This document shows, one piece after another, positions 53,339 through 61,666 of a stretch of 64,000 nt of DNA; position 1 is the first letter of the stretch, and the number at the start of each line of letters is the position of its first letter. Both the position numbers and the translations under genes were made by a program. This DNA comes from Hwangdonia lutea. Lineage in GTDB: Bacteria > Bacteroidota > Bacteroidia > Flavobacteriales > Flavobacteriaceae. The DNA is taken from the NCBI RefSeq assembly GCF_032814565.1, contig NZ_CP136521.1, forward strand, positions 2,948,501 through 3,012,500. Direction: 5' to 3'. A model generated the notes under the pieces. The model saw only the letters and a list, made by a program, of their open reading frames with translations, ran no database searches and was not told where the DNA came from.

Positions 53339-54229
53339 TTAATTAACTATTTCATTTCCAATGGTCTTTATGGTTTTTTGGACTTCTGTGCTTAAATCCA
53401 AAAAACCTTTTTGGTCTGGTGCATCAAAACCACTGGGCAGTAAATAGGAGATAAGCGCGATAACGTCCTTTTCTTTTTTTGCCAATTCGTAATAACTGTT
53501 TGCCATGGGTATTAAAACCGATTCCTCAAAACCTTCATTAGTGTAATAATCAAGCCATTGCGATTCCATTATCAATACCATTTTTTGGTTTGTGTTGGTG
53601 CGTTTCGATTTTATAAGCGCCAATCGGTTTAAATATTCGGTGTCGTTTAAAGGATCTAAAGTGCCGTATCTATCAAAACCCATCCAATCAATATCATCCG
53701 TTATTTCTAAATTATGGATAACATCGGGTGCTTCAATAAGCATAATGGGAATTTTGGGGAACGCCTGTTTTATAAACTTGGTGATTGTGGCCAAATCGTT
53801 CATGTTCATCTTGTTCCATGCAGGTTCGTCGGCAACGGTAAAAGCGGCAACTTTTTCAGAAGAAATAAAGGTGTTGTTTGCTTTCCAAGTGTTAAACAAC
53901 TCAGCATAATTACTTAACAATTCGTACCGAATTCCTGTGGGAGAACTTGGGTCTGCAACAGGATCAATAAACAACCCTTGTAAATGAATAATCACTTTAT
54001 TGTCGTTTAGCGTGTTTATTTCAATCCTATTTTCTAAACTAGTTAAATCTGTAGGGCACATATCTACAAGGTTTACAAAATGGTCCACTTGGTTTAGGTA
54101 ATTAGTGCCGCAATCGGTAATGGCGAATCCAAAATATTTTAGGTGCGTTGGGTTTTGGTTTTTGATGTCTTCATTTTTAGCGCATGAAAAAATTAGAAAT
54201 AATGCAAATATGTACGGTTTAATTGTCAT
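53339..54229 (-). CDS. Putative TIM-barrel lipoprotein, glycoside-hydrolase-like
   Basis: The 296-residue protein has a lipobox at cysteine 16 (LIFSCAKN). Barrel-like strands carry acidic residues in positions reminiscent of a glycoside hydrolase: AFTVADEPAWNKM, DDIDWMGFDRYGTLDP and VLIMESQWLDYY. I cannot place it in a family. The VADEP and MESQW glutamates could be an acid/base and nucleophile pair; this is inference from spacing only. Confidence 0.6.
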   Translation of the reverse strand: MTIKPYIFALFLIFSCAKNEDIKNQNPTHLKYFGFAITDCGTNYLNQVDHFVNLVDMCPTDLTSLENRIEINTLNDNKVIIHLQGLFIDPVADPSSPTGIRYELLSNYAELFNTWKANNTFISSEKVAAFTVADEPAWNKMNMNDLATITKFIKQAFPKIPIMLIEAPDVIHNLEITDDIDWMGFDRYGTLDPLNDTEYLNRLALIKSKRTNTNQKMVLIMESQWLDYYTNEGFEESVLIPMANSYYELAKKEKDVIALISYLLPSGFDAPDQKGFLDLSTEVQKTIKTIGNEIVN

Positions 54230-54272
54230 TAGTTTTTTTTCTAAATATAAGACGAAAACTATTGGGTTTTAG

Positions 54273-54944
54273 TTACAAGGTGTTTTTATCAGAATTAAAT
54301 AAGTTTTTAAAAATGAGAAAACCGATGTATAAAAAAGCGCCAAACAATAGTGTAAATATCCAAGCTTCTTTATGACTTGATGGCTGGGTAATTATGTTTA
54401 AAACATCGGTTATCAAATATTTAGGATGACTTAATATTTCCCAAGAATTGTAACGTAAAAAACGCCCTAAATACACACCGAAACTGGACAGAAACAGAAT
54501 AAAAAGCACAGCACAGTTTAGCAATTTAGCTGTTAAATACGGCTTTAAAATGGTTCTCATATCAAAAATAGACAGGTAAAACAACAGCAATCCGTTACTT
54601 GCAAATGTACTTACAATTAAAATATCCAACCAAATGATAGGTGCGGTGCTTAGTTGTAAATGAATTAAATCGGTAACGATATATGGGGCATTTGGTAAAA
54701 AAAGCAGCCATACGCAAAACCAAACCAAAAGTCCAAATTTATTAAGTTTGGGGAGACTTACTAAATATGTGGTTATGGCGAACGGAACGGCTGCTAAAAA
54801 CAAATTCCAAACTAAAAACAAGTAGAAAAAGGAATGTGTAAATTTTATTCTAAGCATAAGTAATACGATGCAAAACATCAATGAAATGCTTAATAAAGCG
54901 AAGGTTTTAAATCGATTTATAAATAGGTGTTTTATGTTATTCAT
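54273..54944 (-). CDS. DUF1361 family membrane protein
   Basis: The 223-residue integral membrane protein has about seven predicted helices and the DUF1361 core WFCVWLLFLPNAPYIVTDLIHL. The function of the family is unknown. It belongs to a run of minus-strand membrane-protein genes. Confidence 0.8.
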   Translation of the reverse strand: MNNIKHLFINRFKTFALLSISLMFCIVLLMLRIKFTHSFFYLFLVWNLFLAAVPFAITTYLVSLPKLNKFGLLVWFCVWLLFLPNAPYIVTDLIHLQLSTAPIIWLDILIVSTFASNGLLLFYLSIFDMRTILKPYLTAKLLNCAVLFILFLSSFGVYLGRFLRYNSWEILSHPKYLITDVLNIITQPSSHKEAWIFTLLFGAFLYIGFLIFKNLFNSDKNTL

Positions 54945-54997
54945 GGTTGTGATTTTAATTAAGTTGAGGTCTAAAAAATTTATATCTTTTTGTCAGG

Positions 54998-55060
54998 TTG
55001 AGCGCAGTCGAAACCAATTTATTGGTTATCAGTAACTGAAAACATTTCGACTGCGCTCAA
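54998..55060. repeat. REP-like inverted repeat
   Basis: TTGAGCGCAGTCGAAA (54998-55013) and TTTCGACTGCGCTCAA (55045-55060) are perfect inverted copies; flanking TGTCA/TGACA extends the similarity. The core TTCGACTGCGCTCA appears again at 55819-55832, so it is a repeated family. It may serve as a bidirectional transcript end. Confidence 0.7.
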
Positions 55061-55067
55061 TGTGACA

Positions 55068-55445
55068 TCAAGTTTTCTTTTTAGCCCACATCCTGGTTTC
55101 AATAATTAATACAGTAATAATTCCTAAAGTATAAGCCACTAAATCTGAAACATGAAAAGTGCTGCCCAATACAAGTTTTGCTAAATAATTGTTTTGAAGA
55201 TTGAGCAATTTTAAAAGATTGGCTAATTGTAAAAATTCAATAATAAAAGCAAATGCTAAAACTAAAAGGGCAAGTTTAAAGGATTTAATATTTATGAAAC
55301 TTTTAAAAAAACAGAATATTAAAATAACGACTAAATAATCGCCAAAGGTATGCCGTATAAAACCACTTTTTAGAAATATAGCGATAAGTACTTCGGTTAT
55401 AAAAAGAAGGATAGTTAATGTTAAATAGGTTTTGTTGAGTGTCAT
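55068..55445 (-). CDS. DUF2809 family membrane protein
   Basis: The 125-residue protein has four predicted helices and DUF2809 features (FIRHTFGDYLVVILIFCFF and GSTFHVSDLVAYTLG). Function is unknown. Its start overlaps the stop of the upstream gene by 4 nt, suggesting coupling. Confidence 0.78.
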   Translation of the reverse strand: MTLNKTYLTLTILLFITEVLIAIFLKSGFIRHTFGDYLVVILIFCFFKSFINIKSFKLALLVLAFAFIIEFLQLANLLKLLNLQNNYLAKLVLGSTFHVSDLVAYTLGIITVLIIETRMWAKKKT

Positions 55446-55732
55446 AAAGTTTCAATTAAAATATAGAAATATAAAATGGCAATTGGAATGTTTAAGAGTA
55501 TAATGCCACAAGTTTTGAGCAATTCTAATTTTTGATTGGTTTTGCCCAACAGCGAAAATATTAACGCTATCAGTGATATGGAATTTATTATAACTGCTGT
55601 TAAAATGAAGATAAATCCTGGGTATATTAAAACAACAGATTTTCTAAAATATAATTGAAACACAAATAATATTGTACCAATTATAAAACTTATAATAGCG
55701 ATTGCTTTACTAGTATTTATTAAATATTTCAT
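55442..55732 (-). CDS. Small membrane protein, unknown function
   Basis: The 96-residue protein has three hydrophobic helices (AIAIISFIIGTILFVFQLYF, GFIFILTAVIINSISLIALIFSL, TCGIILLNIPIAILYFYIL). I do not recognise the family. It overlaps the DUF2809 gene by 4 nt, which supports it being real and co-translated. Confidence 0.68.
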   Translation of the reverse strand: MKYLINTSKAIAIISFIIGTILFVFQLYFRKSVVLIYPGFIFILTAVIINSISLIALIFSLLGKTNQKLELLKTCGIILLNIPIAILYFYILIETL

Positions 55733-55764
55733 TTTTTAATGATATGATTTTTCAAATATTTTTT

Positions 55765-55915
55765 TGACTGCGGGTTAAGCACTAAACCCAGCCAACAGGT
55801 GCGTTAGCGATTGAACGGTTCGACTGCGCTCACCGCAGGCTAATTGTTTGAGCTCGCCGACGCAGGAGGAAGCGAGTAGTGAAAGCGCGACCCCGATTTT
55901 TTCGGGGTAACGCCC
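55765..55915. repeat. GC-rich intergenic repeat patch
   Basis: This patch is strikingly GC-rich for the window. It contains the TTCGACTGCGCTCA core (55819-55832) and a CCCCGA/TCGGGG hairpin (55891-55907) followed by TAACGCCC. No coding potential is evident. It looks like an assembly of REP-like elements between the small membrane gene and creD. Confidence 0.5.
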
Positions 55916-55938
55916 AACACCATCACTAACTAATAAAA

Positions 55939-57318
55939 TTAACCGTTGTTCCAATCTATTTTTCGTGATACAAACATGACGCTTGCCAATATTAAGAACA
56001 ATCCGATGCTGCCCACTAAAAGTGCGTAGTTTTCCAATTGGATAATGACGTATATAAAGGTGTAAAGTGCCGTTAGCGATAGCCCGATGAATAGCGGAAA
56101 CTTGAATGTTTTTAAAATGGATTTTGAGTACAGCGTAATGAGTGCGATAACCGAAATACCAGCGATAACATAGGCTTTTAAAAAGTTGCTGTGTTCGGAT
56201 ATGGAGACGAGCAGCGTGTAAAACATGGTGAGTGCAAGCCCAATCATTAAATACTGAAAGGGATGGATATGTATTTGGCTTAGGGTTTGTATTAAAAAGA
56301 AGATTAAAAAGGTAAGCCCAATAACGAGGAAACCGTATTTAGCGGAACGCTCGCTTTTTTGGTATTCGTCGACCATAACCATAAATTTTGTGCCAAATGC
56401 AAACTGATTAAGGTTTGGTATGTTGTTTAAATGCTGTTGCGAAAAGGCTCGGTTTATGTGCAGTACTTTCCAATCGGCCTTAAATCCGTCTTTGGTAATT
56501 TCTTTGGTGTCGTCGTTGGGCAAATAATTGCCCATAAAACTTGGGTCTGCCCAATTTGACGTCATTTCCATAGTGGTTGTTTTCCCTATTGGGATTATTT
56601 CAATTTGTCCGCTACCATTAAACGTCATACTGAAATCAAAGTTTTTTGTGGCATTAAATGGTAAGTCTTCTTTTTTAATAAAGACGGATTCTAATTCGTT
56701 TAAATAGGAGTTGTTTGAGTTGTTAAAATTGGTTTCGAAAGGATATTTTGAGTTGTTTAAACTCATAGCCACTTCGTTTTTAATGCCTTTTAAATTGGAG
56801 GTTTTAATGATGATGGTGGCTTTGTTCCAAACAATATCCTCGTCCTTAATATCTTTTAATGCCAGTTGGGGTTGTATGTAGCTGCCTGTAAAATTCATTT
56901 TTGAGGTATAAACCGCCGACTCGAAATTGCCGCGTTTTAAGGTTTTGGGATCTACTGAAACCTTGGTGTTTAGGCTTTCAGGAAAAATGTAAGCATATTT
57001 AATATGGGTTTGCGTTTCGGTGGAATAGGTGTTTGATTCTTTATTATATATGGTGGTTTCTTTATAGGTTTTGTATGGCAATTTTAAAATAGGGCCATAA
57101 ACCAGTACATGGTTTCCCCATTTCTCGTTTATCTCGTTAACCACATCAGCTTGCCTAAAAGCGCGTTCGTGAATTAAACTGTTTATGTACGACAGCGGAA
57201 TGAGTAAAATAATGACTAAAAACCCAACCATAAGCATACGCGCCGTTATTGAGGTTTTTAGCCAATTGCCGAATTTGTTTTGTTGTTTGTTTTGCTGTGG
57301 TGTGTTTGAGTGTTCCAT
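55939..57318 (-). CDS. creD: CreD family inner-membrane protein
   Basis: The 459-residue protein has one N-terminal membrane helix (MLMVGFLVIILLIPLSYINSLI), a long periplasmic domain (HERAFRQADVVNEINEKWGNHVLVYGPIL, a CreD hallmark), and five or more C-terminal helices (YGFLVIGLTFLIFFLIQTLSQIHIHPFQYLMIGLALTMFY). CreD is linked to envelope integrity and colicin/beta-lactam tolerance in Enterobacteria; the role in Bacteroidota is unclear. A 19-bp palindromic operator lies 59 nt upstream. Confidence 0.92.
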   Translation of the reverse strand: MEHSNTPQQNKQQNKFGNWLKTSITARMLMVGFLVIILLIPLSYINSLIHERAFRQADVVNEINEKWGNHVLVYGPILKLPYKTYKETTIYNKESNTYSTETQTHIKYAYIFPESLNTKVSVDPKTLKRGNFESAVYTSKMNFTGSYIQPQLALKDIKDEDIVWNKATIIIKTSNLKGIKNEVAMSLNNSKYPFETNFNNSNNSYLNELESVFIKKEDLPFNATKNFDFSMTFNGSGQIEIIPIGKTTTMEMTSNWADPSFMGNYLPNDDTKEITKDGFKADWKVLHINRAFSQQHLNNIPNLNQFAFGTKFMVMVDEYQKSERSAKYGFLVIGLTFLIFFLIQTLSQIHIHPFQYLMIGLALTMFYTLLVSISEHSNFLKAYVIAGISVIALITLYSKSILKTFKFPLFIGLSLTALYTFIYVIIQLENYALLVGSIGLFLILASVMFVSRKIDWNNG

Positions 57319-57376
57319 AATGCCTGTTTAATTTGTTTTTATTGTTTTATAAATGATGTTTTTTAATATTTAAAAG

Positions 57377-57395
57377 TACTTTGCTTTTCAAAGTA
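57377..57395. promoter_or_regulatory. Palindromic operator TACTTTG-N5-CAAAGTA upstream of creD
   Basis: TACTTTGCTTTTCAAAGTA is identical in both 7-bp arms and in spacer length to the site at 59256-59274. Two such sites upstream of genes flanking a winged-helix regulator suggest they are its operators. Confidence 0.62.
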
Positions 57396-57424
57396 AAAAA
57401 TTAAAAAAATATGTGTTGTTTCCT

Positions 57425-58183
57425 TTAGGTTTGATTGAGGGCTTTAATTTGGGTTTTGTATTCCATTGGTAAAATCATGGCTTTTAAAAATGAATCTAAA
57501 TTGATGGTTTTGCTTATTTTGTATAGCGGTATCAATGGTTTTAATATGGAAAAGGCCCTAAGATGCAACAATTGCCGCACGGGTTTTGGAGTGATTAGTA
57601 TTTGTGATTCCAATAGCAACCAGAATCTTACCATACCCAAATGTTTGCGGTATTGTTTAAGCAAATCTTTGGTAAAGTTCCCATTGTATAAATTTTGATT
57701 GATATGCAATTGGCGCATGGTTTTATAGTTTGAATAGGATTTTGGTAAATCTTTAATTTTCATTTGTTGACCCACTTTAAAAAAAACATGAAATACCTCC
57801 TCTTTTTCGTGTGTTTTTAACGGTCGTTCTAAAATTTCAAACGATCGGATAGAGTAGTCTATCAACATAAAAAGCACATCTTTATAAGCCCAATTTGGTA
57901 TGGGTTTTCCACGTCTTTTTTCTATTGTTCTATGTATCGCGTTAATATGCTCAATAGTTTTAAAGGCTGTTTCCTTTTCTGAAAACACAATGCCTCGTGC
58001 ATAAGACACCGTTGAAAACAGCCGCCCTAAAGGATCCTTGGGAAGTTTGCCGGTAAAATACAACCAATCTACAGCTTTATTCAGTGCAAATTCCGCCGAA
58101 GCTCCAGCAAAAATTAGGAGAATGGTATCGCTCTTTCCCCATATTTCCCGAACTATAGAATTTTTAGCTACGAAATAATTCAT
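57425..58183 (-). CDS. Oxygenase MpaB family protein (DUF2236-like)
   Basis: The 252-residue protein has family hallmarks: GKSDTILLIFAGASAEFALNKAVDW near the N-terminus, DPLGRLFSTVSYARGIVFS, INAIHRTIEKRRG (with the His of the haem-associated region), and WAYKDVLFMLIDYSIRSFE. The family includes MpaB and latex-clearing oxygenases; the natural substrate here is unknown. It lies between the winged-helix regulator and creD, probably in one operon with the regulator. Confidence 0.82.
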   Translation of the reverse strand: MNYFVAKNSIVREIWGKSDTILLIFAGASAEFALNKAVDWLYFTGKLPKDPLGRLFSTVSYARGIVFSEKETAFKTIEHINAIHRTIEKRRGKPIPNWAYKDVLFMLIDYSIRSFEILERPLKTHEKEEVFHVFFKVGQQMKIKDLPKSYSNYKTMRQLHINQNLYNGNFTKDLLKQYRKHLGMVRFWLLLESQILITPKPVRQLLHLRAFSILKPLIPLYKISKTINLDSFLKAMILPMEYKTQIKALNQT

Positions 58184-58206
58184 CTTTTTTTTTCGTTTTT
58201 AAAAAG

Positions 58207-58503
58207 CTATTGTTGTTTGTTAATCAGTTTTTCAAGAGCATCAATATGTTTTTTAAATTCCGCTCTTCCCAATTTGGTTGTTGAATACCGTGTGTTTGGT
58301 TTTCTGCCTATAAATTGTTTTTCTACTTTTATATATGCTGCTTTTTCCAAGGCTTTGGTGTGGCTTGCTAAATTGCCATCGGTGGCACCCAAAAGTTCTT
58401 TTAGCATATTAAAATCGGCATACTCGTTTACCATTAAAACAGACATGATGCCTAATCTTATTCGGTGGTCGAATGCTTTATTTATGTTGTTTATAATACT
58501 CAT
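58207..58503 (-). CDS. Winged-helix transcriptional regulator
   Basis: The 98-residue protein starts MSIINNINKAFDHRIRLGIMS; an ATG three codons earlier falls at the edge of a REP-like repeat and is less likely. It has MarR/ArsR-like winged-helix features: FNMLKELLGATDGNLASHTKAL and the wing KNTRYSTTK-like segment RKPNTRYSTTKLGRAEF. It probably represses its neighbours, where two identical-type palindromes are found upstream of the membrane protein (59248) and creD (57318). Confidence 0.85.
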   Translation of the reverse strand: MSIINNINKAFDHRIRLGIMSVLMVNEYADFNMLKELLGATDGNLASHTKALEKAAYIKVEKQFIGRKPNTRYSTTKLGRAEFKKHIDALEKLINKQQ

Positions 58504-58510
58504 TTTTGTC

Positions 58511-58530
58511 ATTCGCGCGAAAGCGGGAAT
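58511..58530. repeat. Degenerate REP-like palindrome
   Basis: ATTCGCGCGAAAGCGGGAAT resembles the ATTCCTGCGAAAGCAGGAAT elements at 60621 and 60671, with substitutions in the stem. Confidence 0.5.
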
Positions 58531-58636
58531 CTTATGATTTTAATACGTATTTTTTTATTAAACGAATTATTAAAGCAATGATAAAAAATTCTAAATTTAA
58601 AAATTAAACCTACTGAATACTGCGGCAGAAAACTGC

Positions 58637-59248
58637 CTACTGATTTCTATCATATTTAAAATGCATCCAAGTGCCATAAACTATATGCATAATCCCAAAA
58701 CCTAATATCCAAAGCCAAAATCCGTATCCGGGAAACCAAGCGCAAATTAAGCCAATAATAATTTGAATATAACCTAAATACCGAATATCACCAATGCTGT
58801 ATTTTGAGGCATTTACTAAAGCGAGTCCATAAAACATGAGCATTAATGCAGCCGTTTGACCGTATTTTTGTTGATTTAAAATGATTAAAATATACAAACC
58901 ACCAACCACCAACGGAATTAAAAAGTTAACCACCAACCGTTTTGATGTGGCATCCCAAATTTTGGCGCCGTGTTTTTTTGCTTTTTTGGTGGTTAAAAAA
59001 ATGCCCGTTAAAATGCTTAATGCGGCAACCAAAAACAAATCGAGCATTACCAATCTATAAATTTTACCGTCTAAAATTAGCGTGCCTTGGCTGTATTCCA
59101 TAACGAGCCAATAGGCTATGGCTGCTCCAATAAGTGCATATATACCAGCGAGTATGCCCGATAAACCGCTTAGTGAAATGAAACGGGACGATTTATTCAT
59201 TAAATCCTTTATCTCGCTAATGTCTTTTAAATAATCTTTTGATTCCAT
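58637..59248 (-). CDS. Putative membrane protein, unknown function
   Basis: The 203-residue protein has a short soluble N-terminus (DYLKDISEIKDLMNKSSRFISLSG) and six predicted helices. I do not recognise a named domain. It is first in the run that includes the winged-helix regulator and has a palindromic operator 8 nt upstream of its start. Confidence 0.75.
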   Translation of the reverse strand: MESKDYLKDISEIKDLMNKSSRFISLSGLSGILAGIYALIGAAIAYWLVMEYSQGTLILDGKIYRLVMLDLFLVAALSILTGIFLTTKKAKKHGAKIWDATSKRLVVNFLIPLVVGGLYILIILNQQKYGQTAALMLMFYGLALVNASKYSIGDIRYLGYIQIIIGLICAWFPGYGFWLWILGFGIMHIVYGTWMHFKYDRNQ

Positions 59249-59255
59249 ATAAAAG

Positions 59256-59274
59256 TACTTTGAATTACAAAGTA
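59256..59274. promoter_or_regulatory. Palindromic operator TACTTTG-N5-CAAAGTA upstream of the membrane-protein operon
   Basis: TACTTTGAATTACAAAGTA lies 8 nt before the start codon at 59248, so a bound regulator would block transcription or translation initiation. Its arms match 57377-57395 exactly. Confidence 0.62.
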
Positions 59275-59408
59275 AATGAATTATTTCAAATTGAACAATA
59301 AAAATTTTGTTAATTTTTGATTTCCGACATTGTAATTGTAATCGATATGGTTTCTTTTTTCATTGAAAATCATTACCTTATAGAGTTATTAATTTAAAAT
59401 AAAGTGTC

Positions 59409-60143
59409 ATGAATCCAATATTATTATTTACGATATTTATTATCGTATTCATACTTTCTGGGATACGGATAATTTACGAATACAAACGCGCTTTAAAATT
59501 TAGGTTTGGTAAATATATTGAAACATTGCAGCCTGGGTTTAGATGGATTATTCCGTTAATAGAAACCATTCAAGTGGTTGATATTAGGGTGATTACTATT
59601 AACGTGGTTTCCCAAGAGGTTATGACGGAAGATAATGTACCTTGTAGTATTGACGGTGTTGTTTTTTTTAAGGTTATCGATCCGGAAATGGCGGTGCTGG
59701 AAGTGGAGGAGTATTCATTTGCCATTACACAATTGTCACAAGCAGCTCTGCGTGATGTTTGTGGTAAGGTTGAACTGGATACCATTTTGTCCAAACGTGA
59801 AGAAATGGGCAACAATATTAAAAAGATAGTAGAAGTTGAAACCAAAGATTGGGGTATAGACATTATTGATGTGAAGATAAAGGACATCCAATTGCCCGAA
59901 AACATGAAGCGTATGATGGCGAATCAAGCCGAGGCAGAGCGATCCAGACGGGCGCGTATTATTTTGGCATTGGCTGAAGAGCAGGCGGCGGGTAAATTGT
60001 TGGAAGCCGGTAAATTAATAGATCAATCGCCTTCAGCCATTAAGTTGCGGTTGTATCAAACCTTGTCCAATATAGCGGCAGAGAAGAACTCTACCATTTT
60101 ATTCCCGTTTCCTGAAGAAGTATTGCCAAAAAAATCGAAGTAA
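59409..60143 (+). CDS. Slipin / SPFH (band 7) family membrane protein
   Basis: The 244-residue protein has an N-terminal membrane helix (LLFTIFIIVFILSGIRIIY) and the SPFH/band-7 domain (RALKFRFGKYIETLQPGFRWIIPLIETIQVVDIRV, LDTILSKREEMGNNI, KDIQLPENMKRMMANQAEAERSRRARII). Slipins are stomatin-like proteins that assemble in membrane microdomains. The usual partner NfeD protease-like gene is not adjacent. Confidence 0.88.
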   Translation: MNPILLFTIFIIVFILSGIRIIYEYKRALKFRFGKYIETLQPGFRWIIPLIETIQVVDIRVITINVVSQEVMTEDNVPCSIDGVVFFKVIDPEMAVLEVEEYSFAITQLSQAALRDVCGKVELDTILSKREEMGNNIKKIVEVETKDWGIDIIDVKIKDIQLPENMKRMMANQAEAERSRRARIILALAEEQAAGKLLEAGKLIDQSPSAIKLRLYQTLSNIAAEKNSTILFPFPEEVLPKKSK

Positions 60144-60244
60144 CAATTAACAATGAGTTACCTTTTTATTTTTAAATAAGATTGATGAAACGGATAAGGA
60201 TAAAATTTATTTTACGTTTTTGCTTAAATTAATAAATTAGCATT

Positions 60245-60613
60245 GTGAATCCAGCCGAAGTATACATTCTTAATCAACCCGAGCCGTATCGTTCTATTTT
60301 AATGCACATTCAAGTGATTATAGAGCATACGCTACCTAATGTAGATTTAAAATACAAATGGAGGATACCCTGTTATTACTTGGGTGAAACACCGGTTTGT
60401 TATTTAAACGCCAGTCACAAAAAACAATTTGTAGATGTGGGTTTTTGGCATTCGGCGTACCTCTCAGAATTTGATGAACATCTTGTAAGCGAAAACCGAA
60501 AGGTAGTCAAATCGCTTCGTTACAAATCTTTGGAAGATATTGACGACGATATTTTTATAGCCATCTTAAAGGAAGCCGAAAAACAAAAAGGAAAATCCTT
60601 TTATAACAAATAA
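60245..60613 (+). CDS. DUF1801 family protein
   Basis: The 122-residue soluble protein resembles DUF1801/YdhG-like proteins (ILMHIQVIIEHTLPNVDLKYKWRIPCYYLG, then KKQFVDVGFWHSAYL). Function unknown. Genes of this type are common singletons in Flavobacteriaceae. Confidence 0.78.
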   Translation: MNPAEVYILNQPEPYRSILMHIQVIIEHTLPNVDLKYKWRIPCYYLGETPVCYLNASHKKQFVDVGFWHSAYLSEFDEHLVSENRKVVKSLRYKSLEDIDDDIFIAILKEAEKQKGKSFYNK

Positions 60614-60620
60614 CTTTCTC

Positions 60621-60690
60621 ATTCCTGCGAAAGCAGGAATCTACTTTATAATAATAAATTTCCTAAATGGATTCCTGCTTTCGCAGGAAT
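60621..60690. repeat. Pair of inverted REP-like palindromes
   Basis: ATTCCTGCGAAAGCAGGAAT (60621-60640) and its exact reverse complement ATTCCTGCTTTCGCAGGAAT (60671-60690) form two hairpins. They lie between the convergent DUF1801 and kdsA genes and could act as a bidirectional transcript end. Confidence 0.75.
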
Positions 60691-60697
60691 AACAGTT

Positions 60698-61519
60698 TTA
60701 TTTTAATGAGTTAACTGTTTTTCTAATCGCCACTAAATTAGTCAGTAAACCCTCTAAATTATCCAAATGCAACATATTGGCGCCGTCGCTTTTGGCATTT
60801 GCAGGATCGAAATGGGTTTCAATAAATAAGCCATCTACATTATTTACAATACCAGCTCGAGCTATGGTTTCAATCATATCCGGTCTGCCGCCTGTAACGC
60901 CAGCACTTTGATTGGGCTGTTGTAACGAGTGTGTTACATCTAAAACCGTTGGTGCAAATTGGCGCATGGTTGGAATGCCTCTAAAATCTACAATCATGTC
61001 TTGGTAACCAAACATGGTACCTCTGTCGGTTATCCACGCTTTATCGCTGCCTGCATCCTTTACTTTTTGCACGGCGTGTTTCATGGCTTCCGGACTCATA
61101 AATTGTCCTTTTTTTAAATTCACCACCTTTCCCGTTTTGGCTGCGGCCACCACCAAATCAGTTTGGCGCACCAAAAAAGCGGGGATTTGAAGCACATCAA
61201 CATACTGCGCCGCTAAATTAGCATCGCTGGTTTCATGAATATCAGTAACGGTGGGCACATCAAATTTTTCTGAAACCTTGGCTAAAATCTCCAAAGCCTT
61301 TTCGTCTCCAATGCCTGTAAAACTATCAATTCTACTTCTGTTGGCTTTTTTAAAACTGCCTTTAAAAACGTACGGAATGTTAAGTTTGTTGGTTATGGCA
61401 ACAACTTTTTCGGCAATTCTTAATGCCATGTCCTCACCTTCAATGGCACAAGGGCCACATAATAGAAAGAAGTTATTTGAATGGGTGTGTTTTATTTTTG
61501 GAATATCTTGAAGCTTCAT
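60698..61519 (-). CDS. kdsA: 3-deoxy-8-phosphooctulonate synthase
   Basis: The protein has 273 residues from MKLQDIPKIKHTHSNNF; an ATG six codons earlier is possible but adds a hydrophobic tail not usual in KdsA. Motifs are LLCGPCAIEGEDMALRIAE, GSFKKANRSRIDSFTG, PTVTDIHE, and ADVLQIPAFLVRQTDL-like. It condenses phosphoenolpyruvate with arabinose-5-phosphate in Kdo synthesis for lipopolysaccharide. This is a core chromosomal gene and is unrelated to the KDG pathway of the island. Confidence 0.94.
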   Translation of the reverse strand: MKLQDIPKIKHTHSNNFFLLCGPCAIEGEDMALRIAEKVVAITNKLNIPYVFKGSFKKANRSRIDSFTGIGDEKALEILAKVSEKFDVPTVTDIHETSDANLAAQYVDVLQIPAFLVRQTDLVVAAAKTGKVVNLKKGQFMSPEAMKHAVQKVKDAGSDKAWITDRGTMFGYQDMIVDFRGIPTMRQFAPTVLDVTHSLQQPNQSAGVTGGRPDMIETIARAGIVNNVDGLFIETHFDPANAKSDGANMLHLDNLEGLLTNLVAIRKTVNSLK

Positions 61520-61631
61520 AAAAAATGTTTTCAGCAAATTTAAGGCTACAAAGATAGTAATTCAGAATTCTAAATTCAGGTTTTTTGAATTTTCAATGAA
61601 TAAATACAATAATTTATTCATTATTTATAAG

Positions 61632-61639
61632 TAACTTTG
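61632..61639 (+). promoter_or_regulatory. TAnnTTTG -7 box of typA
   Basis: TAACTTTG lies 27 nt before the chosen typA start. A clear -33 TTG at normal spacing was not found, so this is a partial promoter match. Confidence 0.45.
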
Positions 61640-61666
61640 CACGCCCAAAAAAAGGAGCATAAAATT

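Noticed and set aside
60698-61519. KdsA as part of the island's 2-keto-3-deoxy acid metabolism
   Set aside because: KdsA makes Kdo-8-phosphate for lipopolysaccharide, lies outside the att boundaries and is a core gene.
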